The notes under the pieces are model-generated. The model was given only the letters and a program-made list of their open reading frames with translations. It ran no database searches and was not told where the DNA came from. Shown piece after piece: positions 18,489 through 28,340 of a stretch of DNA of 64,000 bases (positions within the stretch are counted from its first letter, which is position 1; the number at the start of each line of letters is the position of its first letter). Source of the stretch: a virus; IMG/VR virus record IMGVR_UViG_3300042562_001145, positions 1 through 64,000 of that record, one strand, 5' to 3'. The translations under genes and the position numbers were made by a program.

Positions 18489-21400
18489 TTATGTTACTAT
18501 TCTTGAAAAGCTTGGTGGTATTTTACTAATCTCTGAATTTACTGGTATAGCTAAATCCGGTTGGAAACTTGTTGTTCCTGCTATTGTAGGTGTTCCTAAT
18601 GCTGTTAGTACAACTGTATTAGATCCAAGTGTTGTAAAATTACCTATAGCTCTAAATGTTACTCCATTTGCGTAAGCTATAAAATCATAAGATCCTATAT
18701 TTGTACCTGATCCTAAACTTGTTACATTAACTGTAGCAGTCTGGGTTACTGGTGTTGCTATAGGAACTCCTACTGCTAAGGTACCTGTTCCTGCACCCCA
18801 AGTTATACTATTTATAATACTTTTACCCCCTGTTGTTTCACTTAATATCTCAGGTGTTGCACTTGGATTACATGGATCTACTACTAATATCTTATTTCCA
18901 ATAACCCCTTTGTATACAGAAATCCCATTTACAAAAAACTGTAATCCTGATACTGAGCTATGTTGATCATAGTATAAAGGTTCTGGAAAGCCTGCTACTG
19001 GTACTGTATTGGTACCTCTCAGTCTAATTTTCAATGTGTCTACTCCAGAAGGTAATCCTTCAACTATAGATGCTATTTCATTTAGTTCGTACTCTACTAT
19101 ACTCTGTCTACTCGATCCTGAATAAGTCTCTGGATAACCAGGTTGGCCGATAGTTGGACTGGTCATTACTTCAGTTCCATTTTCTTGTTGTGGTAAAATG
19201 CTGCCTGGACTATTGTTTAGGTTAACTATACCTACTGATAAACCATTTGTCATAAATTCATATCTTGCTCTAGAGCAACCATGACCAGAAGTAGAACTGG
19301 CACTATCATATAGTAAATTTACAACAGTTTCTGAGCTAAGTATATTGCTAGATATAGTAGTATAGTTACTTAAACTAGGAGTAGTTGATGATAATGTACC
19401 TGTTAAGTTCGTAAAAGTAACAACTATTGGTGTGGCACTATATTTTGTAAAAAATAAGTATTCTTCAGATTTTTGTAATACTAGACCTAAAGTTGTAAAT
19501 GCAGCAGAATGTGCTGTATAAAAATCTGAAACTGTTTGTGTTAATCCTGAACTATTGTAAACCACTGAGTAACTGTTACCTTCTACTATAAAATTGCCTG
19601 TCCCTGATGTTCCAGTCAGTCTTACCGTAGCTTTTGAGGTAGATGTCCTATATTCTTCCAAACCATCGTAAAATACTTTTGCTGTAAGTGTTGCAAGACA
19701 AGCTGTAACTGTTGCTCCTACATTTACTGTGTACTCAAGAGTATTTGTACACCCATTCGGTGCGGTTGCTACTATGTGGTATACTGCTGCCCCTGCTACC
19801 GATGCAGTTAATGTATTAACTATTGTTGTCCCTGAACCTGCTGTTGCTCCTGTCATCGTGCTTGGTGCTGTAACAGTCCATGCAAAAGTTGTTCCGGCTA
19901 CTCCACTGCTAAGTACTATGCTTGTTGATTCTCCACTTTCTATTGTTTGTGGTGTGTTTGGTGTTGCTATTATATCTGGTATTACGTTAACTGTAACTAG
20001 TACTTGTTTTGACTGGCCTACGCATCCACCTGATTCATAAGGTGTTATTGTATACAAAGCTGTCCCTCCTGTTGTTGTGTTTAGTGTTTGAGCTATAGTG
20101 CTTCCTGATCCAGAGCTGGCTCCTGTTACTCCTGTTTGTGCTACTATCCATTGATATGTTACTCCAGGTATGGTGCTTGTAAGAGCTATAGATGTAGTTC
20201 CTCCATTACATAAAGTTTGTGGTGTTGCTATAACATCTGCCGCACACAAACAATCTGCTGGGTAGTCTGTTATTTTTGTACAAGTAAAATCTTCTGCATT
20301 ATATACATGATACGGAGGACATAATTTTTCTGTAGTATAACCAAATACACACTTTTCTAATTCTTCATCATACACATACCCATCTGAACAAGATACTGGG
20401 CTACAAGATGGAGCTACCGTTTTTAATATCTCGTCTACATATTTCTCACAAAGACTTGTAGTTTGGTTATATGAGAATCCTGAAGGGCAATTAGTTGTAG
20501 TTTCCTCATCACAACATTGTGATTTATTATACACAAATCCTCTTCCTTCTATAAACTGTACACAAGGTTTTGGTAAGTAATCTTTTTTAGTCAAAAGAAC
20601 TCTTCTGTGTCTACTATCCCAACCCATTGTTAATCCTACTCCATTATATGGATTGTCTGTATCTACATTAGGTAAAGTTTTCAGTATTTTAAATGGTAAG
20701 TGTTCTTTAAACCAGTTTCTCATTCCACTAGCTTTGCTTCCAGCAGATGTAGATATTTCTTGTATAGCTCCACTATTTGGTGCTAACATTAATACTTGTC
20801 CTCTTTTTGCATCTGCCCAAAAATGACCTGCTTCACAAGATACTTGAGCAAAGTTTTGAGTTCCCCCATATCCTAACTTAGAGTTTACAAAAGATGTACT
20901 TAGTCTTTGAAAGAATGTTTTTCCACCTAGTGTTGCTGCAGTTATTTCTGCCCCTACGTCTATCTTACTATCTACTTTATTATACAATACTGATGTATCT
21001 GTAAATCTGGTTAGTATAGCTTGGCTTTCTACATCTATAATATCTCTAAGCTTTCCATAATTTGTTGGGAACTCAAAAGTATCTAGAGGTCTATAGATTA
21101 GCCAAGGGTCTGATAGCCCTGTTTCATTACTGTCAGGTAAACTGGCTATAATACCATTTGGTTTATCTTGAGCTTTCTCTGCAAATACTTTTTTATAAGT
21201 GTCTGGTAAAGTTCTGTATCTAAGTTCTGGAAATGTTCTTTTTGAGTATGTACTGTTGTATTTATATACATTAGGTTCACGTATGGAAACTACATTCTCT
21301 TGTGTCCATTCTCCTAGATCTCCTACTAAAGGATAAAAGCTATCTTTTTGAGATTTACCTGCGTATCTATATGATGTGTTTATCCTTGTTTCTGTTAAGA

Positions 21401-24400
21401 AACTAGGTACTCCATAGTAATACAAGTAGAACTTTGAAGGTGGTGTAAAATAATTACCTCCTCTAGTTAGAGTATCCATTTGATAATCACTTCTAATCTC
21501 TGGAAAAGTTTTACCTCCTGATGAGAACTCTTTATTCTCTTCATAACTGACATAGAATTTAGGTCTTCTACCTATATTATTATAAAAATAATAGTTATAA
21601 GGTGTCATATTGGCCTGCTTCATGGCTGTAACTAAGAATAGAGATACTTTTCTTTTTAGTGTGTGTCTTGTAATAAATGTGTCTCCTCCAAATATAGATA
21701 GGCAGCTGTCTTGTGGATTTTTTAAATCCCCTCTATAACCTGTACTTAACCATTTTACTGAGCCTATTGTTCCATATTGCGAGGGGTTATAATTTTTTAA
21801 CGCTGCATAAGGTGATGCTATATTTCTGATTATCTCGCTGCTTCTTCCTGAGGTTTTTATATTATTTTCTCCTAGATAGGTTAAGCTGGAATCATTTGTA
21901 TTTTTGTCATAGTTTGTGTAGGTAGGTGGGTATGTTATCGGATTATCCCCAAATGATAAAAATACTGAGTATTCTCTATCAATATTATTTACGTTTAGTT
22001 TCTCTCCCGTAACTTCATTTGTTACTATATACCTTCCATCTTTCATGTACTTCGCTATGTTCAAGGCTCTTAATTTATTACCTTCGTCTAGCCACTTACC
22101 TGAATTACCTAAGGATGCTTGATTTACATAGTTATAAAAGCCATCTGAGAAATAGTAGTATGCGAAGTTATGAGGTGTTCCAAGATCTCTGAATATTTTT
22201 AACCATTGGTATCTATATCTTCCATATTTATAAACTATAGCAGTTGCTGTTTCTAATATTATTGCTGCAGCTGATGCCACTGTTGCTATAATTCCACCTG
22301 CTGGGTTTTGGTTAGATCCTCCTCCAGTAGTTGTTCCTGCGAATGCTATCCAGCCAAAAGAGTAACTTCCAGACCCTGTAGCTGCTATTTCTGCTATTTT
22401 TATTACTGCCTCTGCGGTAACTTCTAATCCGGCTAGTATATCTGCTAATGTATATGCACTATCTGATAATATTACCCATTTTGGATGATCTTTTACTTGG
22501 TCTGCATAACCCCTAGAGTTACCAAACATATAGCTTTGTATGCTTATCTCTGAAGGAAGTCCTACTTTTGAGAACTCTGTTTCCGGAGAATGAAAAGTGT
22601 AATTTCTGTTAGACAATCCAAAAGTTGCCCCTTTTCCTAAATCTTCTCTATCTGTATCTGTTTCAATTCCATCTTCAAAAGGTCTATTTAGTTTATCTAT
22701 AGAGTATGTATTGTATGGGTAATTTGAGTATAGTACATCTTTATCTACGTTTGGGTCTTCTCTGTATTTTCTCATATCATACAGTAATCCTGATGCTACT
22801 ACACTTCTATCTAGCGTTGTGTCTCCTGAAAAAATTTCGTAACTTGTTATCTTGCTTCTGTCTTCTACAGATATTAAGTTGTTATCAACTGCTACATCTA
22901 AGAAAGTATTTATTATATTCTCATCAATAGTTACCCCAATAGGGAATATTACTGTTTGTCCAAATCTTGCCTGTTGTATGTCGTATACAAAAGGTGCTAT
23001 GTTATTATCTGGAAACTTAAAATGTCTAATTTTTCTACACGTGAAATCTGCTACTTTTTTTGTAGTTCCTTCCCAAGACTCTTCTTTAAAAGTATAGTTA
23101 CTGTTTACAACACCATTTGTAAATACTTCTAAGAATTCATTTTTTACTGTTATGGGTAGAGTATTTATTCTACTCTCACTTATTTTTAGTTTTGTCGAGT
23201 CATATAGTTCTGTATTGTCTGGATAACTTTCTGTGCTTTCCCAATATGCAAACTTTCCTTTTTTAAATGGATATGCTTTACAAGATTGTGCTATAGGTTG
23301 TTCAAAACTACAAATTGCTTTATAGGTACATACTTTCTTTAACTCTATTCCGGTCCAAGATATGTCTATTCTGTCGTACTCTATATCTCTTTTAGTTACT
23401 GTATAACATCCATCTGTTGGTGTATTTACAAATACTGTTTTTGGTGAAACTTGAAATGGGTTTGGGTCTATATCTATATTTCTTTGTTTGATTGGTGTAT
23501 CAATTGCTATATAATACTCTTCATTGGCAAACCAAGATGTTGGAGGTGTTGTGGTATGTACTACTCCTAAGACATCTGTTATTTGTATATTACCAGCTAC
23601 TTTTTTAAAATGGTATGAGGCTCCTTTTGTTAAGTCTACTATCTGAGAAAATACTGCTGTTGATGATGTGCATTTCTTGAATACTGAAATTCTAACTGAG
23701 GTTCCATTTGATATGTTTACCTCATCATCTCCGTCTGCATCTCTTTGTTTAGAGATGTCTACTATAAATTCGTCTTTGCTATCAGTGATACCTTTAAACC
23801 AGAGTACATTTTTATGTAGTTTGGTATTATATCCTAATGGTAAATTGGGTACTGTATCTTGTGTACCTAATAGTGGAACTAAGGTGTCACTGATATAATA
23901 ATTATTAAAATTTCCTACTGCGGTATTTTGTAGTGGTTTGTTGTTTGTTGTTATCTCTTTTGGATAATCACAATCTTCGTTTTGAAAATCTGAATCTCTT
24001 CTATATACTTTTAGTGAGTCTCCACTTAATGTGTAACCTAAAGGATTAGTACTGTCTACTAAAGGAGACCCAGTTGCAGTATCTAATCTATATATTGTAC
24101 AACTACTTGGTGCTACAACTCTATTATATTGAGTAGGGAATACTTTAGGTATCTTTTCTACTTTTTCTCCTAAGACTTTACTTACTTCTACTGAACATTC
24201 TATCACTGGGTTATCATAGTTCAACCCTTCCATTACATCGCTTTCTACGCATGTTAATGATGGGTATGTATCTTGTAGGTAAACACAAAGGTTTGTATTA
24301 TTTGTTGTGCCTAGTAATACATCTGGATTTCCTCCTGATAAACATTGATCAATATTATCTTCTATGTAGTTTTCAGTTGTTGAGAATGAGTCTGTTAATG

Positions 24401-26102
24401 CAATAGATAAGGTGTCTGCTGGGATTGGTTGAGGAATAGGTAATTCACATATCCTAGTTATTTCTTCAAATACAGTTTTTGTATCTATTGCGGTATTTCC
24501 TCCTATAGCACAAGGCTCTTGATCTTCTATTGCTGTATTATAATACTGCCATCTATAGATTCTGTCCGTAGATCCGCAAGATGTCTTATTGCTCAAAATG
24601 GATCCTATATCTTTATTGTCTGGATCTTTTGGTAAACCATTAGCTACTACCTCTTCAAAATCGTATACATTGTCTGGATTATCTGGATCTTTTGGTGTTG
24701 GTGTTCTTCCTATAAATGGAAAAAGTGGAGTTTCAAATCCCCCATCTAGTAAGAACCTAATACTAAATGGTACTACTTCCTCTCTATTCCACCCTTTGAA
24801 TTGAGATCCTAAGATTCCATCTTCATATAAATCTTCTTTTGCTATAACTGTTTGCCATTTTAAAAACTGGCCCATAAAGTTTACAACAGGTTGTAGATTT
24901 ATTTCTTTTTTAATAGTTAAACCATACTGAAACAATATATTGTTAGCAGCTGTTAGTCCTTCTGTTCTTTCTATGTGTATGTTATCCCTTATTATGTCTA
25001 ATGCGGTAGTTGGTATTTTATTTTGATGAGTCGTATATAAAACTACATTATCATGTACTGTATGTAATCCCTCTTCAAAGTACCTTTCGGCTCCCTCTAC
25101 ATCTGCTGTTTGAATAACTGCTACTTTGTAGTGTGTGTATCTTTTATCAAGATTTGATACCTGTAGTTTAATAGCATAGTTTGTTAAATCTGCTATTTCT
25201 TTTTGTTCAAGTATTTTATTATTTTGGTCAAATATAGATATTGGTTGAGTGCTTGAGTAATAGGGAGAGATAACTTGTCCAGATGCATCTGCGTATGCAA
25301 TTAAGAACTCGTATGATCCCATAGGTAATCTACCTCCAAGTTCTACAGAACTGGCCTCTATTCTTGGTATTTGAAAAAGTTTAAATACTCTTAGCTCATT
25401 GAAATCTATACATGTTGTAACTAAATCATCTAAGCATGCTACGTTTTGTATATAGTACTCTGCAATGTTTGTAATATCAATATGTCTTGGTGGATTGTAG
25501 TTATCAGTAAAGTAGATATTTTTACCTGTTTTTTCATTTTTGATAACTGTCTTTTTTATAGGGTGATTGACATTAAAATTAAACCCTAACTTTTTATCTT
25601 TATATGTTTGGCTAGTGTAATGATAGCAAGTATTCGTATCCGCATCTAATGCGTAGTCATCTGATAAAAGTGTCACGTACTCTTGTAATGGCACTAGTGG
25701 TTGAATCTTATAAAAATCTTCAAGAGGCATTGCTAATTCTCTAATTGAGTCACACTCTGAGTTACACTGTAGTGTTAAGTCTTGCAAGTCTGATACATTT
25801 TGGTTATTTTCTATATAGCCAAATTCTCCGACTCCTGTGGTTGGATTTACTAAAAAGAAAAAAGTATCATTTGATAAAATATCATTTTGAAAACCTATAA
25901 CAACAAATCCCGGCTTGAATTTGGAAGCCAGGATATTTGATTTTTCATTTGTTAGGTTTAGGCTATTGCCGCCTTCAGTTTCAATATTAGCATTGAACGC
26001 ATGTGTATACTGAGTTTCGTCTAGTTGAGATGGGTGAGTATCCTTCACCATACCAACTCTAGCTAACGATATATTTACTTTGTTGTTTTGGTCTTCTGCC
26101 AT
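18489..26102 (-). CDS. Giant tail (stabilization/muzzle-like) protein with Cys-rich and Ig/PKD-like domains (2537 aa)
   Basis: This is the largest gene in the window. Residues 1 to about 1860 are a beta-rich tail protein starting MAEDQNNKVNISLARVGMVKDTHP and ending with GVGLTMGWDSRHRRVLLTKK, which I associate with the tail stabilization or muzzle protein of crAss-like phages. A hydrophobic Ala/Gly stretch lies near residues 1215-1290. Residues 1861-1955 hold Cys-rich repeats of the form CPSGFSYNQTTSLCE and CPPYHVYNAEDFTC, like small knottin or EGF-type modules. Residues 1950-2135 form two tandem Ig-fold PKD-like domains typical of Bacteroidota surface proteins (VIATPQTLCNGGTTSI; YQWIVA; FAWTVTA). 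Residues 2136-2537 are further beta-rich sequence. The C-terminal 680 residues look inserted or appended, possibly for host-surface binding. Gene order: after the connector-like genes, before its probable split-off part. Confidence 0.8.
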   Translation of the reverse strand: MAEDQNNKVNISLARVGMVKDTHPSQLDETQYTHAFNANIETEGGNSLNLTNEKSNILASKFKPGFVVIGFQNDILSNDTFFFLVNPTTGVGEFGYIENNQNVSDLQDLTLQCNSECDSIRELAMPLEDFYKIQPLVPLQEYVTLLSDDYALDADTNTCYHYTSQTYKDKKLGFNFNVNHPIKKTVIKNEKTGKNIYFTDNYNPPRHIDITNIAEYYIQNVACLDDLVTTCIDFNELRVFKLFQIPRIEASSVELGGRLPMGSYEFLIAYADASGQVISPYYSSTQPISIFDQNNKILEQKEIADLTNYAIKLQVSNLDKRYTHYKVAVIQTADVEGAERYFEEGLHTVHDNVVLYTTHQNKIPTTALDIIRDNIHIERTEGLTAANNILFQYGLTIKKEINLQPVVNFMGQFLKWQTVIAKEDLYEDGILGSQFKGWNREEVVPFSIRFLLDGGFETPLFPFIGRTPTPKDPDNPDNVYDFEEVVANGLPKDPDNKDIGSILSNKTSCGSTDRIYRWQYYNTAIEDQEPCAIGGNTAIDTKTVFEEITRICELPIPQPIPADTLSIALTDSFSTTENYIEDNIDQCLSGGNPDVLLGTTNNTNLCVYLQDTYPSLTCVESDVMEGLNYDNPVIECSVEVSKVLGEKVEKIPKVFPTQYNRVVAPSSCTIYRLDTATGSPLVDSTNPLGYTLSGDSLKVYRRDSDFQNEDCDYPKEITTNNKPLQNTAVGNFNNYYISDTLVPLLGTQDTVPNLPLGYNTKLHKNVLWFKGITDSKDEFIVDISKQRDADGDDEVNISNGTSVRISVFKKCTSSTAVFSQIVDLTKGASYHFKKVAGNIQITDVLGVVHTTTPPTSWFANEEYYIAIDTPIKQRNIDIDPNPFQVSPKTVFVNTPTDGCYTVTKRDIEYDRIDISWTGIELKKVCTYKAICSFEQPIAQSCKAYPFKKGKFAYWESTESYPDNTELYDSTKLKISESRINTLPITVKNEFLEVFTNGVVNSNYTFKEESWEGTTKKVADFTCRKIRHFKFPDNNIAPFVYDIQQARFGQTVIFPIGVTIDENIINTFLDVAVDNNLISVEDRSKITSYEIFSGDTTLDRSVVASGLLYDMRKYREDPNVDKDVLYSNYPYNTYSIDKLNRPFEDGIETDTDREDLGKGATFGLSNRNYTFHSPETEFSKVGLPSEISIQSYMFGNSRGYADQVKDHPKWVILSDSAYTLADILAGLEVTAEAVIKIAEIAATGSGSYSFGWIAFAGTTTGGGSNQNPAGGIIATVASAAAIILETATAIVYKYGRYRYQWLKIFRDLGTPHNFAYYYFSDGFYNYVNQASLGNSGKWLDEGNKLRALNIAKYMKDGRYIVTNEVTGEKLNVNNIDREYSVFLSFGDNPITYPPTYTNYDKNTNDSSLTYLGENNIKTSGRSSEIIRNIASPYAALKNYNPSQYGTIGSVKWLSTGYRGDLKNPQDSCLSIFGGDTFITRHTLKRKVSLFLVTAMKQANMTPYNYYFYNNIGRRPKFYVSYEENKEFSSGGKTFPEIRSDYQMDTLTRGGNYFTPPSKFYLYYYGVPSFLTETRINTSYRYAGKSQKDSFYPLVGDLGEWTQENVVSIREPNVYKYNSTYSKRTFPELRYRTLPDTYKKVFAEKAQDKPNGIIASLPDSNETGLSDPWLIYRPLDTFEFPTNYGKLRDIIDVESQAILTRFTDTSVLYNKVDSKIDVGAEITAATLGGKTFFQRLSTSFVNSKLGYGGTQNFAQVSCEAGHFWADAKRGQVLMLAPNSGAIQEISTSAGSKASGMRNWFKEHLPFKILKTLPNVDTDNPYNGVGLTMGWDSRHRRVLLTKKDYLPKPCVQFIEGRGFVYNKSQCCDEETTTNCPSGFSYNQTTSLCEKYVDEILKTVAPSCSPVSCSDGYVYDEELEKCVFGYTTEKLCPPYHVYNAEDFTCTKITDYPADCLCAADVIATPQTLCNGGTTSIALTSTIPGVTYQWIVAQTGVTGASSGSGSTIAQTLNTTTGGTALYTITPYESGGCVGQSKQVLVTVNVIPDIIATPNTPQTIESGESTSIVLSSGVAGTTFAWTVTAPSTMTGATAGSGTTIVNTLTASVAGAAVYHIVATAPNGCTNTLEYTVNVGATVTACLATLTAKVFYDGLEEYRTSTSKATVRLTGTSGTGNFIVEGNSYSVVYNSSGLTQTVSDFYTAHSAAFTTLGLVLQKSEEYLFFTKYSATPIVVTFTNLTGTLSSTTPSLSNYTTISSNILSSETVVNLLYDSASSTSGHGCSRARYEFMTNGLSVGIVNLNNSPGSILPQQENGTEVMTSPTIGQPGYPETYSGSSRQSIVEYELNEIASIVEGLPSGVDTLKIRLRGTNTVPVAGFPEPLYYDQHSSVSGLQFFVNGISVYKGVIGNKILVVDPCNPSATPEILSETTGGKSIINSITWGAGTGTLAVGVPIATPVTQTATVNVTSLGSGTNIGSYDFIAYANGVTFRAIGNFTTLGSNTVVLTALGTPTIAGTTSFQPDLAIPVNSEISKIPPSFSRIVT

Positions 26103-26113
26103 TAGTTTTTTTA

Positions 26114-26977
26114 TTAGATGTTAGGAAACATTCTTTCAAATCTGTTTGTTTCCGCAATCATTTTTCTTTTAAGTTTTTTATCCCAATTACCTAGTCCTTC
26201 CATTTTGACTTGTGTCATTGCAAGTCCAAAAGTTTCTTTTTCTTTTGCTGATATATACTGTATCTTATTAATCAAGTTTACATCATCATCATTCATCCAC
26301 AAAGCTTCTAATATTCTTCTCTTTGCGTAATAGATTAAGTACTCTTGTAAACTTCTAACATCTGGTATATAAATATCTCCTGTTTCATCTGTAGGCAATG
26401 CGTTGTACTGCATATAAATAAAACCTTGTTTAAAATTTGTTTGAAGATTATTTCCTAAGATGTTTATCTCGTACTTAGATGTTGGGGACAGTTTCTCTCT
26501 CATGTTTTTGCAACCCGGTGCACAGTACTCTTTCTTGAATCCCTTTGTTAATCTCAATACTATTGGTTCTCTATAGTGAACATTTTTGATTGTATCTCGG
26601 TAAAAGATTTTTTCAGAAACTGTTTTGTAACTTTCCTCTTTATGTGACTGCGATTGGTTATCCCATACATAGTTAGTTGTAGTGCTTTGTTTGTACCATT
26701 GTGAGTCTTGAACTAAATCTTTTTGTTCTTCATGTTCTCCTTCCCATCCACCTTGTGTACATTTTACTGCTAAGTGTAGTGTCCAGAAATCTTCTGGTAA
26801 CTCTACTTTTCCATTCTCTACTTCTAATGCCTTCTCTGTTAGTATTGTGATATTGGCACCAAATCTTTTAAGTTCATTTTTGATCCACATGTTCAATGAC
26901 CTGTAATCTATAAGGCCACTCTCATCATACTGTCGTAGATCAGTTAAAATCTCTGCTATTAATTGTTTTCTAGTCAT
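26114..26977 (-). CDS. Connector/ring-like tail protein (287 aa)
   Basis: It begins MTRKQLIAEILTDLRQYDESGLIDYRSLNMWI, a helical N terminus of the kind seen in head-tail connector or tail-tube ring proteins of crAss-like phages. A central beta region contains a Cys pair (CAPGC). Near the C terminus comes IYIPDVRSLQEYLIYYAKRRILEALW, then a basic helical tail. In overall pattern (helix bundle, beta middle, EYLIYY-type helix) it parallels the 221-residue protein at 44663-45328. Neighbours are two further virion-type genes upstream and the giant tail gene 11 bases downstream, consistent with assembly of the neck and tail barrel. Assignment is by context and pattern. Confidence 0.65.
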   Translation of the reverse strand: MTRKQLIAEILTDLRQYDESGLIDYRSLNMWIKNELKRFGANITILTEKALEVENGKVELPEDFWTLHLAVKCTQGGWEGEHEEQKDLVQDSQWYKQSTTTNYVWDNQSQSHKEESYKTVSEKIFYRDTIKNVHYREPIVLRLTKGFKKEYCAPGCKNMREKLSPTSKYEINILGNNLQTNFKQGFIYMQYNALPTDETGDIYIPDVRSLQEYLIYYAKRRILEALWMNDDDVNLINKIQYISAKEKETFGLAMTQVKMEGLGNWDKKLKRKMIAETNRFERMFPNI

Positions 26978-26978
26978 G

Positions 26979-27521
26979 TTATAAGTCGTTGCCTTGTTTT
27001 CTTAATTTGTTATAAAGTAGGGATGCATTAAAGCTATATTTGTTTCCTGCTTTTAGACTGCGGCATAATGCTTGTTTTATCTTAGCTGTAAAACTATAAT
27101 CGAATACCCATGCTTTGAATGAATTATCTTTATCAATGGGTACGTATCCTATGTTGTAAATTGTGTTGTCTGTCTTAGGGTTCATCTCAAGTGCTCCTGT
27201 GGCTCTATTGTGGTAGAGTTTCTTCTTCATTTCTTGTATTATACCAAAGTAGCCCAACCCTTCTAAAAAAACTCCTCCTGGAGCCTCTATTAGCTTTTCT
27301 CCAGCTATCTTATAGAACTGTGATATTATCTTTCCGTGCTCTACATAGTTTTCTACATCCTGCCTATTAAAAAGCTTTGAGTTTTTCATGTAGTGTTGGT
27401 AGGCTTTGTGATCTATTATTGAAAAACTTCCACCTGTACCTTTTATTGTTTGAGTCCTACCCCTAGCTCGAAATTGAAAAGCTTTTGCTGCTTTTGATAC
27501 GGTCTTTTTTTCTACTGTCAA
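26979..27521 (-). CDS. Putative DNA-binding or ring-like structural protein, possible HU/IHF-like element (180 aa)
   Basis: A basic N terminus (KKTVSKAAKAFQFRARGRTQ) is followed near residues 65-95 by ISQFYKIAGEKLIEAPGGVF and GLGYFGI. That resembles the HU/IHF pattern of a helix, then a turn and a GFG-type beta-arm entry. The C-terminal half is basic and helical. It sits between two connector-like genes and is separated from each by a single base. crAss-like phages are known to encode IHF-like proteins near the tail module; whether this is one is uncertain. It could equally be a tail-ring subunit using that fold. Confidence 0.55.
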   Translation of the reverse strand: MTVEKKTVSKAAKAFQFRARGRTQTIKGTGGSFSIIDHKAYQHYMKNSKLFNRQDVENYVEHGKIISQFYKIAGEKLIEAPGGVFLEGLGYFGIIQEMKKKLYHNRATGALEMNPKTDNTIYNIGYVPIDKDNSFKAWVFDYSFTAKIKQALCRSLKAGNKYSFNASLLYNKLRKQGNDL

Positions 27522-27522
27522 G

Positions 27523-28194
27523 TTACTGTTTTTCGTTATTGTTCATGTTTGGATTTTCGTCTGCCGGGATTTGTTTTTTCATACTAATCTCTTTTATCGT
27601 CTCTCCTAATACTGCCTCTTCTAATTTATCTGGTACTATAAACTCATAGTCCCACAAACTTTTGCATTTATCAGAGTTGCAAGAACAGTCTTCTTCAATC
27701 TTGTCCATGTCCATTGTTATCAAGTATAGATTGACTAATTCAATCTCTGAGTCTAGTAAATATAAGTAGCCATCTTTTACATAGTAATAAACATAGTCTG
27801 ATTTCTCAACTCTGTTTTTATCTCTTCTGTATTGTGAAGGTGTAGTTGGTTTAAATTCTCTTTCTTCATCTGCCGTAGTTACCTCTTTTAGTGATCCTCC
27901 ATATCTGCTATAAATAAGCTTTGGTATTTTACATTTGGAACGCATTATAGATCTACATCTTCTAAACTCTAAGATGTCGCATCTTACAACATCAATAGCC
28001 TCCATTTCAAAACAGTCAATTACTGAATATATGTTGTCTTCTCTAAATAAGCTTCGCTCTCCTAATTTTTGTGATACCAAGAAAGTTGACTTTTGTTTTC
28101 CAACATGTAGGATATATCTACGAGAGATCCTATCATCTTTTGATATTGAGTTTAACCCATTTCTTACACGGGATACAAATTCGCTATTTGTCAT
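27523..28194 (-). CDS. Virion neck/tail protein, first gene of the tail operon (223 aa)
   Basis: It starts MTNSEFVSRVRNGLNSISKD, an N-terminal helix pattern I associate with a conserved structural protein of crAss-like phages located beside the tail-barrel genes. The middle is mixed alpha/beta with VEKSDYVYYYVKDGYLYLLDSE, and a Cys cluster (EDCSCNSDKCKSLW) near residue 170 may bind a metal. It is transcribed from its own promoter, with the start codon 21 bases after the -7 box, and it opens the unit that runs through the connector-like genes to the giant tail gene. No enzymatic motif was seen. Confidence 0.65.
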   Translation of the reverse strand: MTNSEFVSRVRNGLNSISKDDRISRRYILHVGKQKSTFLVSQKLGERSLFREDNIYSVIDCFEMEAIDVVRCDILEFRRCRSIMRSKCKIPKLIYSRYGGSLKEVTTADEEREFKPTTPSQYRRDKNRVEKSDYVYYYVKDGYLYLLDSEIELVNLYLITMDMDKIEEDCSCNSDKCKSLWDYEFIVPDKLEEAVLGETIKEISMKKQIPADENPNMNNNEKQ

Positions 28195-28214
28195 CTTTTT
28201 ATAATTTTAAGTTG

Positions 28215-28245
28215 CAAAATTAGTTAAAATTTATAAGGTTTCCAA
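28215..28245 (-). promoter_or_regulatory. Promoter of the tail-barrel operon
   Basis: On the minus strand -7 TAATTTTG (28222-28215) and -33 TTG (28245-28243) are separated by 20 bp. The box is embedded in AACTAATTTTGCA, a longer form that recurs at 17.5 kb (partly) and 49.4 kb. Confidence 0.8.
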
Positions 28246-28252
28246 ATTAGTT

Positions 28253-28281
28253 AAAAAAAAGAAAAGGAGCCGAAGCTCCTT
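28253..28281 (-). terminator. UUCG-loop intrinsic terminator at the end of the adhesin cluster
   Basis: On the minus strand a 7-bp stem AAGGAGC/GCTCCTT closed by a UUCG tetraloop (28281-28264) runs into a T-rich tract (TTCTTTTTTTT). A smaller hairpin AGAGG/CCTCT at 28298-28319 precedes it. Together they separate the fibre cluster from the tail-barrel operon. Confidence 0.9.
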
Positions 28282-28340
28282 CTCACCCAACAGAAAAAGA
28301 GGAAAAACCAAAAACCTCTATCTTTTAATTTTTATTTATT

